Shown: positions 53,001 to 60,870 of the stretch, one piece after another
Numbering within the stretch: position 1 is the stretch's first letter
Layout of the letters: every line of letters begins with the position of its first letter
Source: an uncultured Bacilli bacterium
Lineage (GTDB): Bacteria > Bacillota_I > Bacilli_A > RF39 > UBA660
Direction: 5' to 3'
DNA: 62,741 bases
Assembly (NCBI GenBank): GCA_934120635.1
Contig: CAKOUR010000011.1
Location: 1 to 62,741, forward strand
Made by a program: the position numbers and the translations under genes
Notes under the pieces: generated by a model
The model's input: the letters and a program-made list of their open reading frames with translations, nothing else
Database searches by the model: none
What the model was told of the DNA's origin: nothing

Positions 53001-55811
53001 TCCAACAATCGTATCATCATTTAAATCATCTAAATTTTTAACAGTCTTTTTTAATTTTTGATATTCTTCATCAGTTAAACTCTCCTTTTTAATTGGAGTA
53101 ACCGTCATATATGCTTCCTTAGGATTAGATTCAATTCTAGCATCTAAATAATAAGAAGAAGTCAAATTAAAAGTATATACATTATCTTCAACCACAATTT
53201 TATTCTTCCCACTAGAATCATATACATCCTCAACCTCAACAGTATAAGAACTATTTAAAGTACCAGTAGAATTATTAGTAACAGCAATCATCTTTTGTAA
53301 ACTATCAATTTTTCCAAGTCCCCTACTAGAAGTATCAGTAAACATAGCATTTCTAATAGTAATATTACTAAAAAAGTCCCCAATCTCAGATTTATCTGTC
53401 ACTTTATATGTACCAATTAACTTTTCCTTAACATTATATCTTCCACTATATAAATTAAGAGTAATTTTAGAAATCTCATCCATAATAGTAGAATTTTGAG
53501 GAGCAACTAACTTAGCATCAAACGTAACAACATTAGCAGAATTATCTGAACCATCTTTATTTTTACCACTAGTATTATCTCCAACTACCTCAAACTGTAA
53601 CTTATCACTCTTATCAGTTTTTACATAAAAAGTATCACCGATTTGAACATTAGCATGCAAAACATTATCATCATCATAATAATTTCCAAACACCTTAACC
53701 GCATAAGAAGTATTAGAAGATAAATCTGATAAAGTAATTTTTGAAGTTAACTTAGCAGAATCAAATTGTATTGTTGTATCATTATCAGTAGTCTCAGTTT
53801 CTTTTACTTTATAATATCTTAAAGTAAAATTATTTTTCAAATTAGAACAACTTCTTCCAGACATAGGCACAGTACAATTTGCATCAATCAACGAAATAGT
53901 ACCAACTACCTTATTCATCGTAGCACTTTCTAATTCAAAACTAATATTTGGTTTACTCTTAATCAAAAAATTACCACTATAATCAGTTGAAACTTCCCTA
54001 ATCATCTCATTATCATTATATTCAGCAATAATCTTAGCCCTATAATTAACACCTGTCTTTAACTCATCAATCTCATTCAAATTCAATACCAATTCATCAG
54101 GATCATTTTTAGTAACAGAATAAACTACTTCAGGTTCTTCATTATCAATAGTAATATCATCAGCTAAATAAACATTATAAGTATAAGAAACAATACTTTT
54201 ATCAGGATCTGAAATATTATCAAGTGATACAGTAAACTTAACCTCTTCAGCATTAGGAACAACCTTAACAGAAGATATAACAGGTTTCTTCTTTAAAGTA
54301 GTATCAATACGATTAATAGAATAAAGATTATTATAAGCAGTATTATTAATCCAAACAGTCTCAACATTTATAGAATAAATAGTATTAGACTTAAGTCCAC
54401 TAAAAGTAAAAGTATTATCAATATCATCTTTAGAAACCATATAATCATTATTATCTATATTAACTAACTTACCATCACTATCATAAATAGTAACCTTAAC
54501 CTTAGAAACATCAGTATTATCATCAAAAGCCACTTTATAAGATAAACTATCTTCCGCTGAATAAATCTTCTCCAATGTAATACCCAAATCCTTTGTTCTA
54601 AAAGTTTTTTGAAAATACTGTTTCTCTTTAGCAATTCCAACCTCAACAATAGATAAAGCATACTCTGTATTAGGAGTTAAAGAATCATACGCTAATTTAA
54701 AAGTTCCATTAGTAAGAGCAATAGATTTAGGTTCAGACTTTTGACCAGTCGCAACATTAGTAAAATAAGCAACAACACTTCCCTTTGCTAAAGAAGCATT
54801 ATTAAGTTGCATAGATAACGAAACCGTAGTAGAAGTAACATTAGCCTCAATAAGTTCAATTTGTGGACTAGCAGTAACATTATTAGAACCAGAGCCATCT
54901 CCATTTCCTAAACCGTTTCCATCAGTACCAGTACCATTTCCGCCAGTACCAGTACCATTTCCATCAGTACCAGTACCATCTTCACTTCCTGTACCATCAC
55001 CATCTGCTCCAGAGCCATCCTCTCCGCCACCAGATCCATCTCCATTACCAGAGCCGTTTCCTTTCTTATCAGAAACATCTAGATCAATATTTTCATCCCC
55101 ATGAATAGTAATTTGTGAAAGCAACATCTTTGCTTCATTATCAAGCATAACTTTTCCACTACCTATATCAATAACAATATTATCACCAATATAAAGATAA
55201 GAATCCTGTGCTGTAACCTGATAACTAACATCCTTATTATCAATTTTTACAATTCCTTTATCAATAAAATAAAGTTCAAAATAATCACCACTTATTCTAT
55301 CATTAGAACTAGGAACCTTAAGTTGTAAATCCTTACCTGCAATAATATATTTATTATCATTAATTCTACCAATAAAATAACTAATTGAAATATCCTTACC
55401 ATAACTAGTAACAACATATTTCCCATTATCATAAGTAATTTTATTCTCAGGATTAATATTATAATAAGATACCATAGGATTACTTAAATCATTCAAATTA
55501 ACAAGAGCACCCTTTTGTAAAAAAGCAATATCCCCATTATTAAAATGAACAAAACTAGCAGGATTAACACTAACTTTTTTTGACTTAGTATCATTAAAAC
55601 TAATCTTTGAATCAACATTTTCTTTATATTTTGTATTAGCAGAAAAATAATACTTTTGTTTTGTCTTAGTACTCGTTTCTAAAATATATCCATTAGAAGA
55701 AAAAACAGAAGAATTATCATGATAAAGGGAAAATGCCCCAACAACCAAAACAATTAATGTAACCAAACTAATAAAAATAATAAAACCAAACTTATTCTTT
55801 AGAAATCCCAT
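50007..55811 (-). CDS. Giant FN3-like membrane-anchored surface protein, paralogue C
   Basis: Protein of 1934 residues: a helix at about 8-28, a membrane-proximal domain (30-250), a Gly/Asp/Thr-rich linker (about 255-315), then a rod of at least six FN3-like modules shown by the recurring NTxYxxxV strand (TPNTEYALSIVEVG, KSNTIYSINVETV, SSNTSYAVKVFGNY, VPATTYYYRIYAY, KSNTLYYVELSYEV). Cys are few. No LPxTG or transmembrane segment at the C-terminus. The ATG at 55811 is preferred (GGATGGGTGA upstream) over 55823. The perfect consensus promoter upstream implies high expression. It is a candidate adhesin or substrate of the secretion machine. Confidence 0.75.
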   Translation of the reverse strand: MGFLKNKFGFIIFISLVTLIVLVVGAFSLYHDNSSVFSSNGYILETSTKTKQKYYFSANTKYKENVDSKISFNDTKSKKVSVNPASFVHFNNGDIAFLQKGALVNLNDLSNPMVSYYNINPENKITYDNGKYVVTSYGKDISISYFIGRINDNKYIIAGKDLQLKVPSSNDRISGDYFELYFIDKGIVKIDNKDVSYQVTAQDSYLYIGDNIVIDIGSGKVMLDNEAKMLLSQITIHGDENIDLDVSDKKGNGSGNGDGSGGGEDGSGADGDGTGSEDGTGTDGNGTGTGGNGTGTDGNGLGNGDGSGSNNVTASPQIELIEANVTSTTVSLSMQLNNASLAKGSVVAYFTNVATGQKSEPKSIALTNGTFKLAYDSLTPNTEYALSIVEVGIAKEKQYFQKTFRTKDLGITLEKIYSAEDSLSYKVAFDDNTDVSKVKVTIYDSDGKLVNIDNNDYMVSKDDIDNTFTFSGLKSNTIYSINVETVWINNTAYNNLYSINRIDTTLKKKPVISSVKVVPNAEEVKFTVSLDNISDPDKSIVSYTYNVYLADDITIDNEEPEVVYSVTKNDPDELVLNLNEIDELKTGVNYRAKIIAEYNDNEMIREVSTDYSGNFLIKSKPNISFELESATMNKVVGTISLIDANCTVPMSGRSCSNLKNNFTLRYYKVKETETTDNDTTIQFDSAKLTSKITLSDLSSNTSYAVKVFGNYYDDDNVLHANVQIGDTFYVKTDKSDKLQFEVVGDNTSGKNKDGSDNSANVVTFDAKLVAPQNSTIMDEISKITLNLYSGRYNVKEKLIGTYKVTDKSEIGDFFSNITIRNAMFTDTSSRGLGKIDSLQKMIAVTNNSTGTLNSSYTVEVEDVYDSSGKNKIVVEDNVYTFNLTSSYYLDARIESNPKEAYMTVTPIKKESLTDEEYQKLKKTVKNLDDLNDDTIVGVTLENSLSDTFVDSAFTYEKATVNFKVYNNVNKKLVKEVPVEMGNKYQPKQITIYLDPSELDDEKHFTRGYNYKIGFDIDFITEDGKNPTYTNDALYKGISIERQAPIYKQYIKTSDKSSITYSIAVNDADGSLYDKNLYYKMKDADTKDYNKVNDALVVDNEFHDVVVPFSSNGDYGIFYGKKNTADKIEYVSIANYHFDGEYTYDNKVAYSIVDDNDNVLKLRLNNNDITSRAYAYKVVIKQAEKSSASDYVRYFLASKLSTVSIPNGNVDDEGQALSDDYKYIAIDYANISKFIGHKMLIYVYAYYDSGFVGIEQMFRNGLILEDVVSKKYLNIYNGSSNKDSYSSLDANNMGLYLLKENYDKDNHSLYVYNKMIDTDHYDALIGASFYNTNDLASNVGVRFGIDFTNSGMSFIDGKKEYQNIQTRVLKEANLKTNDNSYQFNTITPTIKVSSGGNTINSITIKMKPNGIYGNKQFIKDGKEHKKVYVELYDDSEFSNKFSTVTSNVTISGDDLSGYNAVIDDVTVNNLVPATTYYYRIYAYIDNKYTQLYDSSSTTSYVTKDYSSSTLDAKAILSGIQFSVLPTKYQGETSLKELTWRLGLKSTSNYKIRFELYAPSGEDSFKAINFDGSDAVRCDINQYGDSSSGYVKGCYVSVGKEDVSNVNNKNIKYNFSGNNFLFGDGYYKLVVYAVPYTNNTYREEQKLVLYQNDSMKNGDITSNGLRQVINIPALSEANASLNNSLSAGHTDKNGYYVSFTPTITDIHKIIKYGKYRINLKDEKGNIVTSSSGSNKCLYYLNKNSNPNIKEADSCSITLDADSVNQKIEFTGLKSNTLYYVELSYEVYRNNVGFTEEEKTNVTPFTDFIYTPIDAGITLGTITATQTNGKNIMLTYNGSANLSDNIVEVVYTISLKGGSSKTTGSYKENIFTINSDKTPRLLIDVSDSNHSENTSFTFKFGNTYIISTKYYYMVNGKKTLLRDQETGNDTFTTILNL
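54900..55065 (-). repeat. Gly/Asp/Thr-rich coding repeat in the giant protein
   Basis: Imperfect 18-nt tandem units (CCAGTACCATTTCC type on the plus strand) encode the DGNGTG/GGNGTG linker. In-frame copy number change is possible. Confidence 0.75.
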
Positions 55812-55840
55812 ACGTTCACCCATCCTATTTTACTAAACTA

Positions 55841-55869
55841 ATTATAACATTCTCCAAATATAATGTCAA
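55841..55869 (-). promoter_or_regulatory. Perfect sigma-A promoter of the T4SS/surface protein operon
   Basis: Minus-strand TTGACA (55869-55864), exactly 17 nt, TATAAT (55846-55841), plus an extended TG. Both hexamers match the consensus in full. It lies 30 nt before the giant gene. Confidence 0.9.
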
Positions 55870-55903
55870 TTTATGAAAAATAGATTACCAAAAATTTTAT
55901 CAC

Positions 55904-55932
55904 AAAAAAAAGCACTCTAATGAAAGAATGCT
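55904..55932 (-). terminator. Terminator overlapping the rhomboid gene end
   Basis: A minus-strand 8-bp stem (55925-55932 with 55911-55918, one G-U pair) and a 6-nt loop are followed by seven U. The stem contains the last codons and the stop of the rhomboid gene. Confidence 0.8.
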
Positions 55933-57068
55933 AAATAAATCAAAAATACTAAATAAATTAACATCAAAATACAACCATTTGCCTTATCTGATTTCTTACT
56001 CTTATCAGGAACTCCCATCGCCATAGAAGCAAAAACACCACCAACAAGACCACCAATATGAGCAAAATTATCAATACCAGAAAAAGTAAATCCAATAAAT
56101 AAATTAAGCAAAATAATAGGAATAATCTGACTCTTTAATGCATTACCCAAATATACCCGATAATGATAACCAAAATAACAAATAGAACCCAAAAGTCCAA
56201 AAATAGCCCCACTAGCACCAACACTAACAGCATATTTAGAGGCAAAAGCAACACTTAATAAACTACCACTAATACCACTAAACAAAAAGATAAATAAGTA
56301 TTTTAACTTCCCATAAAAACTCTCTACCTGAGGACCAATTACATACAAAGAATACATATTACATACCAAATGAGCAATACCAGCATGTAAAAAAATAGAA
56401 GTAAATAAACGATAATATTCCCCATGTTTAGTATAATAAGCAACATTCCCCCCAAAATCAATCAAAGTCTTAACATAAGTAGAACCTTTACCAAAAATAT
56501 ACATAGAAATAAATAAAATTATACAAATAGCAATAATTAAATAAGTAATCAAAGGAGACTTTTGAGAAAATATCTTCTCTACCCTCTTAGACTTTTCATA
56601 ACTCTCTTTATTAATATCATCACTAATTTTCACAAATAAATCAATCCCCTTCTCATCATGCTTAGTTTTCTCAACAATATCAGGAAAAACTTCTAATAAC
56701 TTACCATTTTGAATTTCACTAACATTTCTAATTAAAACACTAATAACCCCATCTTCTTCAGGAAGTACAACATCTTCACCCAAACTCGTATAAATACTAA
56801 CAACATTCATACTAAGAGATAAAGTCTTCTTCTTCAAATTACTTAAAATTCTTTGCAACTTAAAACGATCAAAACTAAGTTGCTCTTCATTATGAATATA
56901 ATGACTAACAATACGAACAAGCTTATAATCACTATCCATATTCTCCAACCAAATTTCATCATTTACCCCATGTAATATCACAGGATTATAATCTTTCTCT
57001 GTAATAAAATAATGAACCAAATTCATTACTAATAAATCATTACTATTTAATTGAATCTCTTTCTGCAC
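55917..57068 (-). CDS. Rhomboid family intramembrane serine protease (GluP-like)
   Basis: Protein of 383 residues: a cytoplasmic N-terminal domain of about 170 residues, then seven helices. The Ser/His dyad is visible as Ser286 in GASGAIFG and His337 in NFAHIGG, with the HxxxN of TM2 (HAGIAHLVCNMYSL). This is the Bacillus GluP/YqgP architecture. A TATAAT box (minus, 57100-57095) lies upstream. Substrates are unknown, but single-pass surface proteins are the expected class. Confidence 0.93.
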   Translation of the reverse strand: MQKEIQLNSNDLLVMNLVHYFITEKDYNPVILHGVNDEIWLENMDSDYKLVRIVSHYIHNEEQLSFDRFKLQRILSNLKKKTLSLSMNVVSIYTSLGEDVVLPEEDGVISVLIRNVSEIQNGKLLEVFPDIVEKTKHDEKGIDLFVKISDDINKESYEKSKRVEKIFSQKSPLITYLIIAICIILFISMYIFGKGSTYVKTLIDFGGNVAYYTKHGEYYRLFTSIFLHAGIAHLVCNMYSLYVIGPQVESFYGKLKYLFIFLFSGISGSLLSVAFASKYAVSVGASGAIFGLLGSICYFGYHYRVYLGNALKSQIIPIILLNLFIGFTFSGIDNFAHIGGLVGGVFASMAMGVPDKSKKSDKANGCILMLIYLVFLIYLAFFH

Positions 57069-57134
57069 ATTATCCCTTCTTTCTAACTAATAATATTATA
57101 CTAAAAAACATATAATAAATAAAGAGGTGTAATC

Positions 57135-57590
57135 ATGAAAAAAATAAATAAAAAAAATATATTAGCCTACCTCATATGCTTACTTCCATGGTTCATAGGA
57201 AGTATCCTTTTTAAAGTAGATACCACTTATTATAAAAATTTAAACCTACCATTCTTCGCACCAATTCCAATAATCTTCCCAATTATATGGACTTTACTAT
57301 ATCTTCTAATCTCTTTCTCCATTTATAAAACAAAAGAAGAAAAAACAACAAACTATTCTATTTATTTAACAATCAATTATTTATCCAATCAATTATTTAC
57401 ATTTTTCTTCTTTATCATTAAAAATAATTTTTTAGCCCTAGTCGATACATTAATAGTATTTCTCTCATCAATTTATCTCTACCAAGAAACCAAAAAAATA
57501 AACAAAAATAATGCAAAATACTTAATTTCCTATCTTATCTGGAACTTATTTGCATTAATTTTAATCACAACCATCTATATTATCAACTAA
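57135..57590 (+). CDS. TspO/MBR-family membrane protein
   Basis: Protein of 151 residues with five helices and the TspO patterns NLPFFAPIPIIFPIIWTLLYLLI (TM2) and QLFTFFFF. A TATAAT at 57111-57116 with AGAGGTG gives a very short leader. It is the only plus-strand gene in this stretch, divergent from rhomboid. Function in Firmicutes (tetrapyrrole or stress) is not settled; several TspO signature residues are replaced. Confidence 0.75.
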   Translation: MKKINKKNILAYLICLLPWFIGSILFKVDTTYYKNLNLPFFAPIPIIFPIIWTLLYLLISFSIYKTKEEKTTNYSIYLTINYLSNQLFTFFFFIIKNNFLALVDTLIVFLSSIYLYQETKKINKNNAKYLISYLIWNLFALILITTIYIIN

Positions 57591-57603
57591 AAATACTAAA
57601 ATC

Positions 57604-58497
57604 TTACATTTCCTTATACTTGGCCAAAATTTCATAAAATTCAGTTGGTGCATCTACTTCAAATTCTAAATATTTCCCTGTAACTGGGTGAACAAAACCT
57701 AGTTTTTTAGCATGAAGCATTTGTCCAAAAGAAGGATTATCTAATTTCTTTCTTCCATAAACAGGATCATTAACAACAGGATAATTAATATAACTCATAT
57801 GAACACGAATTTGATGAGTACGCCCAGTCTCTAACTTACAAGTAATTAAAGTAGCACATTGATATCTTTCCATTACCCGAATATGCGTAACCGCATTCTT
57901 AGCATTAACATCCGTAACACACATTTTTTTCCGATTATTAGGATCCCTTCCTATCGGAGCATCAATCGTAGCCGTATCCTCCATAATTACCCCATCTACT
58001 AATGCTAAATATTCCCTAGTAACACTCTTCTCACTAATTTGTTTGGCCAAATTATCATGAACAGCATCATTTTTAGCAACTACTAATAACCCAGAAGTAT
58101 CCTTATCAATTCGGTGAACAATACCAGGACGAACCTCCCCATTAACATGACTTAAATGATTACAATGATACATCAAAGCATTCACTAAAGTACCATGATA
58201 ATTACCAGGAGCAGGATGAACAACCATACCACTAGGCTTATTCACAACAAGCAAATCATCATCTTCATAAACAATATCTAAAGGAATATTTTCTTTTTCT
58301 ATCGACACATCTTCTGAATAACCATCCACTACTTCAATAACATCATCTATCTTCAATTTATAACTATTCTTAACAGAATTCCCATTAACTAACACATACC
58401 CAGAATCCATCATCTTTTGAACATAACTACGACTTACTCCCATTTCTTCCATTAAATATTTATCAACCCTAGAAACTCTATCTACAACATACTTCAT
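57604..58497 (-). CDS. rluD: RluD-type large-subunit pseudouridine synthase
   Basis: Protein of 297 residues: S4 RNA-binding domain (about 8-60), then a RluA-family catalytic domain with Asp131 in HRIDKDTSGLL and the C-terminal ETGRTHQIRVH. The ATG at 58497 is chosen for GAAGGAGAGG upstream and the ATGA overlap with lspA. lspA-rluD (ylyB) is a conserved Firmicutes pair. It modifies uridines in 23S rRNA; the exact sites cannot be deduced. Confidence 0.94.
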   Translation of the reverse strand: MKYVVDRVSRVDKYLMEEMGVSRSYVQKMMDSGYVLVNGNSVKNSYKLKIDDVIEVVDGYSEDVSIEKENIPLDIVYEDDDLLVVNKPSGMVVHPAPGNYHGTLVNALMYHCNHLSHVNGEVRPGIVHRIDKDTSGLLVVAKNDAVHDNLAKQISEKSVTREYLALVDGVIMEDTATIDAPIGRDPNNRKKMCVTDVNAKNAVTHIRVMERYQCATLITCKLETGRTHQIRVHMSYINYPVVNDPVYGRKKLDNPSFGQMLHAKKLGFVHPVTGKYLEFEVDAPTEFYEILAKYKEM

Positions 58498-58955
58498 AAC
58501 TTTTTCCTCTCCTTCAACAATTCTAATACAATTAATAAAAATACTCCACAAACAATTAAAATATCAGCAACATTAAAAATAGCCATCTTAAAACCAAATA
58601 AAGTAAAATCAAAAAAATCAATCACATAGCCATAAAAAATTCTATCCAAAAAATTTCCTAATGCACCACCCAAAATCATACTATAACAAAGATTTTCTAA
58701 TTGACTACTTCCTCTATTTTTCGCAAAATAAACCAAAACACCAACGACTATCACACTCATCAATAAAATAAACAATATATTTCCCTCTAACATACTAAAA
58801 GCAACCCCCGTATTCTTTACATAAGTAAGAGAAAAAAAATGAGGAATAATTTGAATTGTTTGATTTTCTACCATAAAATAAAGAACCAACTGCTTAGAAA
58901 TAATATCAATAAGTAAAAACAAAATCCCAATAAGAAATATACTAATCATTCTCAT
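58494..58955 (-). CDS. lspA: Lipoprotein signal peptidase II
   Basis: Aspartyl protease of 151-153 residues with four helices. NTGVAFSM, GGALGNFLDR, Asp113 in VIDFFDF and Asp131 in FNVADI are the family signature and catalytic pair. ATG at 58955 overlaps the prepilin stop (ATGA); an ATG at 58949 has better spacing from GAGGA, so the true start may be there. It completes the lipoprotein pathway with lgt. Confidence 0.95.
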   Translation of the reverse strand: MRMISIFLIGILFLLIDIISKQLVLYFMVENQTIQIIPHFFSLTYVKNTGVAFSMLEGNILFILLMSVIVVGVLVYFAKNRGSSQLENLCYSMILGGALGNFLDRIFYGYVIDFFDFTLFGFKMAIFNVADILIVCGVFLLIVLELLKERKKL

Positions 58956-59488
58956 TCCTCACATTTCTTATCCAATTTATTTGCCAAACCACTAGGAAGC
59001 GTACTAATACAAGTATTTAATTCACAACGATTATTCCCCAAATTAAATTGAACATAATAATAATAAACATAATCACTATCTCGATATACTTCTATTACTG
59101 GATTATGACTATTATCAAAACATTGCTTCTTATTCTTAGGATTAACTAATTTAGCTTCATCAACTATACCATCATTAACCAAATCCATAATTTTAAGATT
59201 ATCATTACCTTTCTTTAACTGATATAAAGAAACTTCATAAGTACTATCTCCAATATTATTCTTTTTAGAAAATGTAGTAACTTCATCACCAGTTTGCTTT
59301 AAACCAGAACCATGTAACTCAATATAACTACTAATAGATTTTCCTAAATTTTCTACAAATAATTTCTCTCCTCTAGCCTTAGAATTATTAATCGCTCCCG
59401 TAACTCCATAAGCAGAAATTCCCATTACTAAAGACAAAATTACAATTGTTGCTAATAATTCAATTAAAGTAAATCCTTTATTATTCAT
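58952..59488 (-). CDS. Type IV prepilin-like (ComG/T2SS-type) protein
   Basis: Protein of 178 residues with a class III signal: MNNKG|FTLIELLATIVILSL, with Glu at +5. The ectodomain has four Cys, including a CELNTC pair. It is coupled to lspA. It differs from the Tad pilins in its true N-methylation motif, so it belongs to a ComGC/type II-like system whose other parts and prepilin peptidase are not here. The ATG at 59488 follows GGTGGTG; 59506 is an alternative. Confidence 0.85.
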   Translation of the reverse strand: MNNKGFTLIELLATIVILSLVMGISAYGVTGAINNSKARGEKLFVENLGKSISSYIELHGSGLKQTGDEVTTFSKKNNIGDSTYEVSLYQLKKGNDNLKIMDLVNDGIVDEAKLVNPKNKKQCFDNSHNPVIEVYRDSDYVYYYYVQFNLGNNRCELNTCISTLPSGLANKLDKKCEE

Positions 59489-59539
59489 TTTTTCAATCAC
59501 CACCATTAGTGTAACATAATTTAATTTAATTTAAAAGAG

Positions 59540-59569
59540 TTGACACCAAAGAATAAATTCATATATACT
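59540..59569 (+). promoter_or_regulatory. Promoter of DUF192-gpsA
   Basis: TTGACA (59540-59545), 18-nt spacer, TATACT (59564-59569), followed by AAGGTGA and the ATG at 59588. Confidence 0.8.
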
Positions 59570-59587
59570 AAATTTAAGGTGAAAAAA

Positions 59588-59905
59588 ATGAAAATAAGAT
59601 ATCAAGAAAAAGAAATAGAATTAATCGAATGTAAAACTTTCTACACTAGATTTAAAGGATTTATGGGAAAGAAAAATATTCACAACGCCCTTCTTTTTAA
59701 TCATTGCAATAGTGTACATACTTTTTTCATGAAAGAAAATATTGATATTATATTTTGTAATAAAGAAAATAAAATCATATCTTATTATCAAAACATATCA
59801 CCTAGAAAAGTAATTCTTCCCCAAAGAAAAGCATCAAAAACAATAGAATTACCAGCAAACTACTTTAAAATTAAAATTGGAGAAAGATTGGAGATAACAA
59901 AGTGA
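59588..59905 (+). CDS. DUF192 family protein
   Basis: Protein of 105 residues with the DUF192 motifs TFYTRFKGFMGKK, HTFFMKENIDIIFCN and KASKTIELPANYFK. No signal peptide, unlike many members, so it is cytoplasmic. The ATG at 59588 is set by AAGGTGA; an upstream start at 59540 lies in the promoter. It overlaps gpsA by GTGA. Function unknown. Confidence 0.85.
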   Translation: MKIRYQEKEIELIECKTFYTRFKGFMGKKNIHNALLFNHCNSVHTFFMKENIDIIFCNKENKIISYYQNISPRKVILPQRKASKTIELPANYFKIKIGERLEITK

Positions 59906-60852
59906 AAATAACAATACTAGGCTGTGGTGCTTTTGGAACAGCAATAGCATCACTATTCGAAAAAAAAGACATTCAAACAGTAATATGGTCTAAGTTTGAA
60001 AAAGAAATAGAAAAAGAACAAAAAAATTACCCAACTATAAAAATTACAACCTCCCTACAAGAAGCATGCCATTTATCAGACTTAATTATTATTGCCATTC
60101 CTATAAATTTTATCAAAGATACTATCTTAGAATTAAAACCCTATTACCAAAATCAAGATATTCTAATTGCTAGTAAAGGAATCGACACAAAAACTCATCA
60201 ATTTGCATCAGAAATCATTTTATCTATACTAGAAAATGCACCAATTGGTATCATCTCAGGAGGCAGTTTTGCTATTGACATGAAAAATAAAAATGTTTTA
60301 GGACTTACCCTAGCAACAAAACAAAATTTCATCAAAGAAAAAGTAAAAAAATATATGGAAAGCGATATCGTTAAAATCCAATACATCAAAGATACCATCG
60401 GATTACCAATCTGTGGAGCAATCAAAAACGTCATGGCAATTGGTTTTGGTATGCTAAATGGAGCAAAATTACCAGACTCAAGTAAATTCTTATTTCTAAC
60501 AAATGCCATTTACGAAATAAAATACTTAATCAGTACTTTACAAGGAGAAGAAGACACCATTATGACATATGCTGGAATTGATGATATCATGATGACCTGT
60601 ACCTCTTCCACCTCAAGAAATTACACTCTAGGAAATTTAATTGGCAGCAACAAATCAAAAGAAGAAATAGAAAAATATAAACAAGAAACAACCATCGAAG
60701 GATTAGGAACAGCCAAAGCGATGTATGAACTAGCAAAAAATAAACATATCAATCTACCACTTACCAATACAATATATCAAATATTATATGAAGGAAAAAA
60801 TTATCTAGAATTAATCAACACCCTAAAGAATTCTACAAATAATAATCTGTAG
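59902..60852 (+). CDS. gpsA: Glycerol-3-phosphate dehydrogenase [NAD(P)+]
   Basis: Protein of 316 residues making sn-glycerol 3-phosphate for phospholipids. Nucleotide-binding GCGAFGTAIA (7-16), the catalytic Lys in CGAIKNVMAIGFG, and TCTSSTSRNYTLG are the GpsA signatures. The start is GTG, translationally coupled to DUF192. The terminator overlaps its stop codon. Confidence 0.95.
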   Translation: MKITILGCGAFGTAIASLFEKKDIQTVIWSKFEKEIEKEQKNYPTIKITTSLQEACHLSDLIIIAIPINFIKDTILELKPYYQNQDILIASKGIDTKTHQFASEIILSILENAPIGIISGGSFAIDMKNKNVLGLTLATKQNFIKEKVKKYMESDIVKIQYIKDTIGLPICGAIKNVMAIGFGMLNGAKLPDSSKFLFLTNAIYEIKYLISTLQGEEDTIMTYAGIDDIMMTCTSSTSRNYTLGNLIGSNKSKEEIEKYKQETTIEGLGTAKAMYELAKNKHINLPLTNTIYQILYEGKNYLELINTLKNSTNNNL

Positions 60853-60870
60853 AATTCTCTTTTTATTTTA
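60827..60870 (+). terminator. Terminator of gpsA
   Basis: A perfect 11-bp stem (60827-60837 with 60848-60858), 10-nt loop and a T-rich tail; the stem includes the last codons and the stop of gpsA. Confidence 0.85.

Noticed and set aside
36794..55811. Interpretation as a live integrative conjugative element
   Set aside because: No relaxase, coupling protein, replication protein, integrase or att repeats flank it; the only Xer-type recombinase is 35 kb away in a housekeeping operon.
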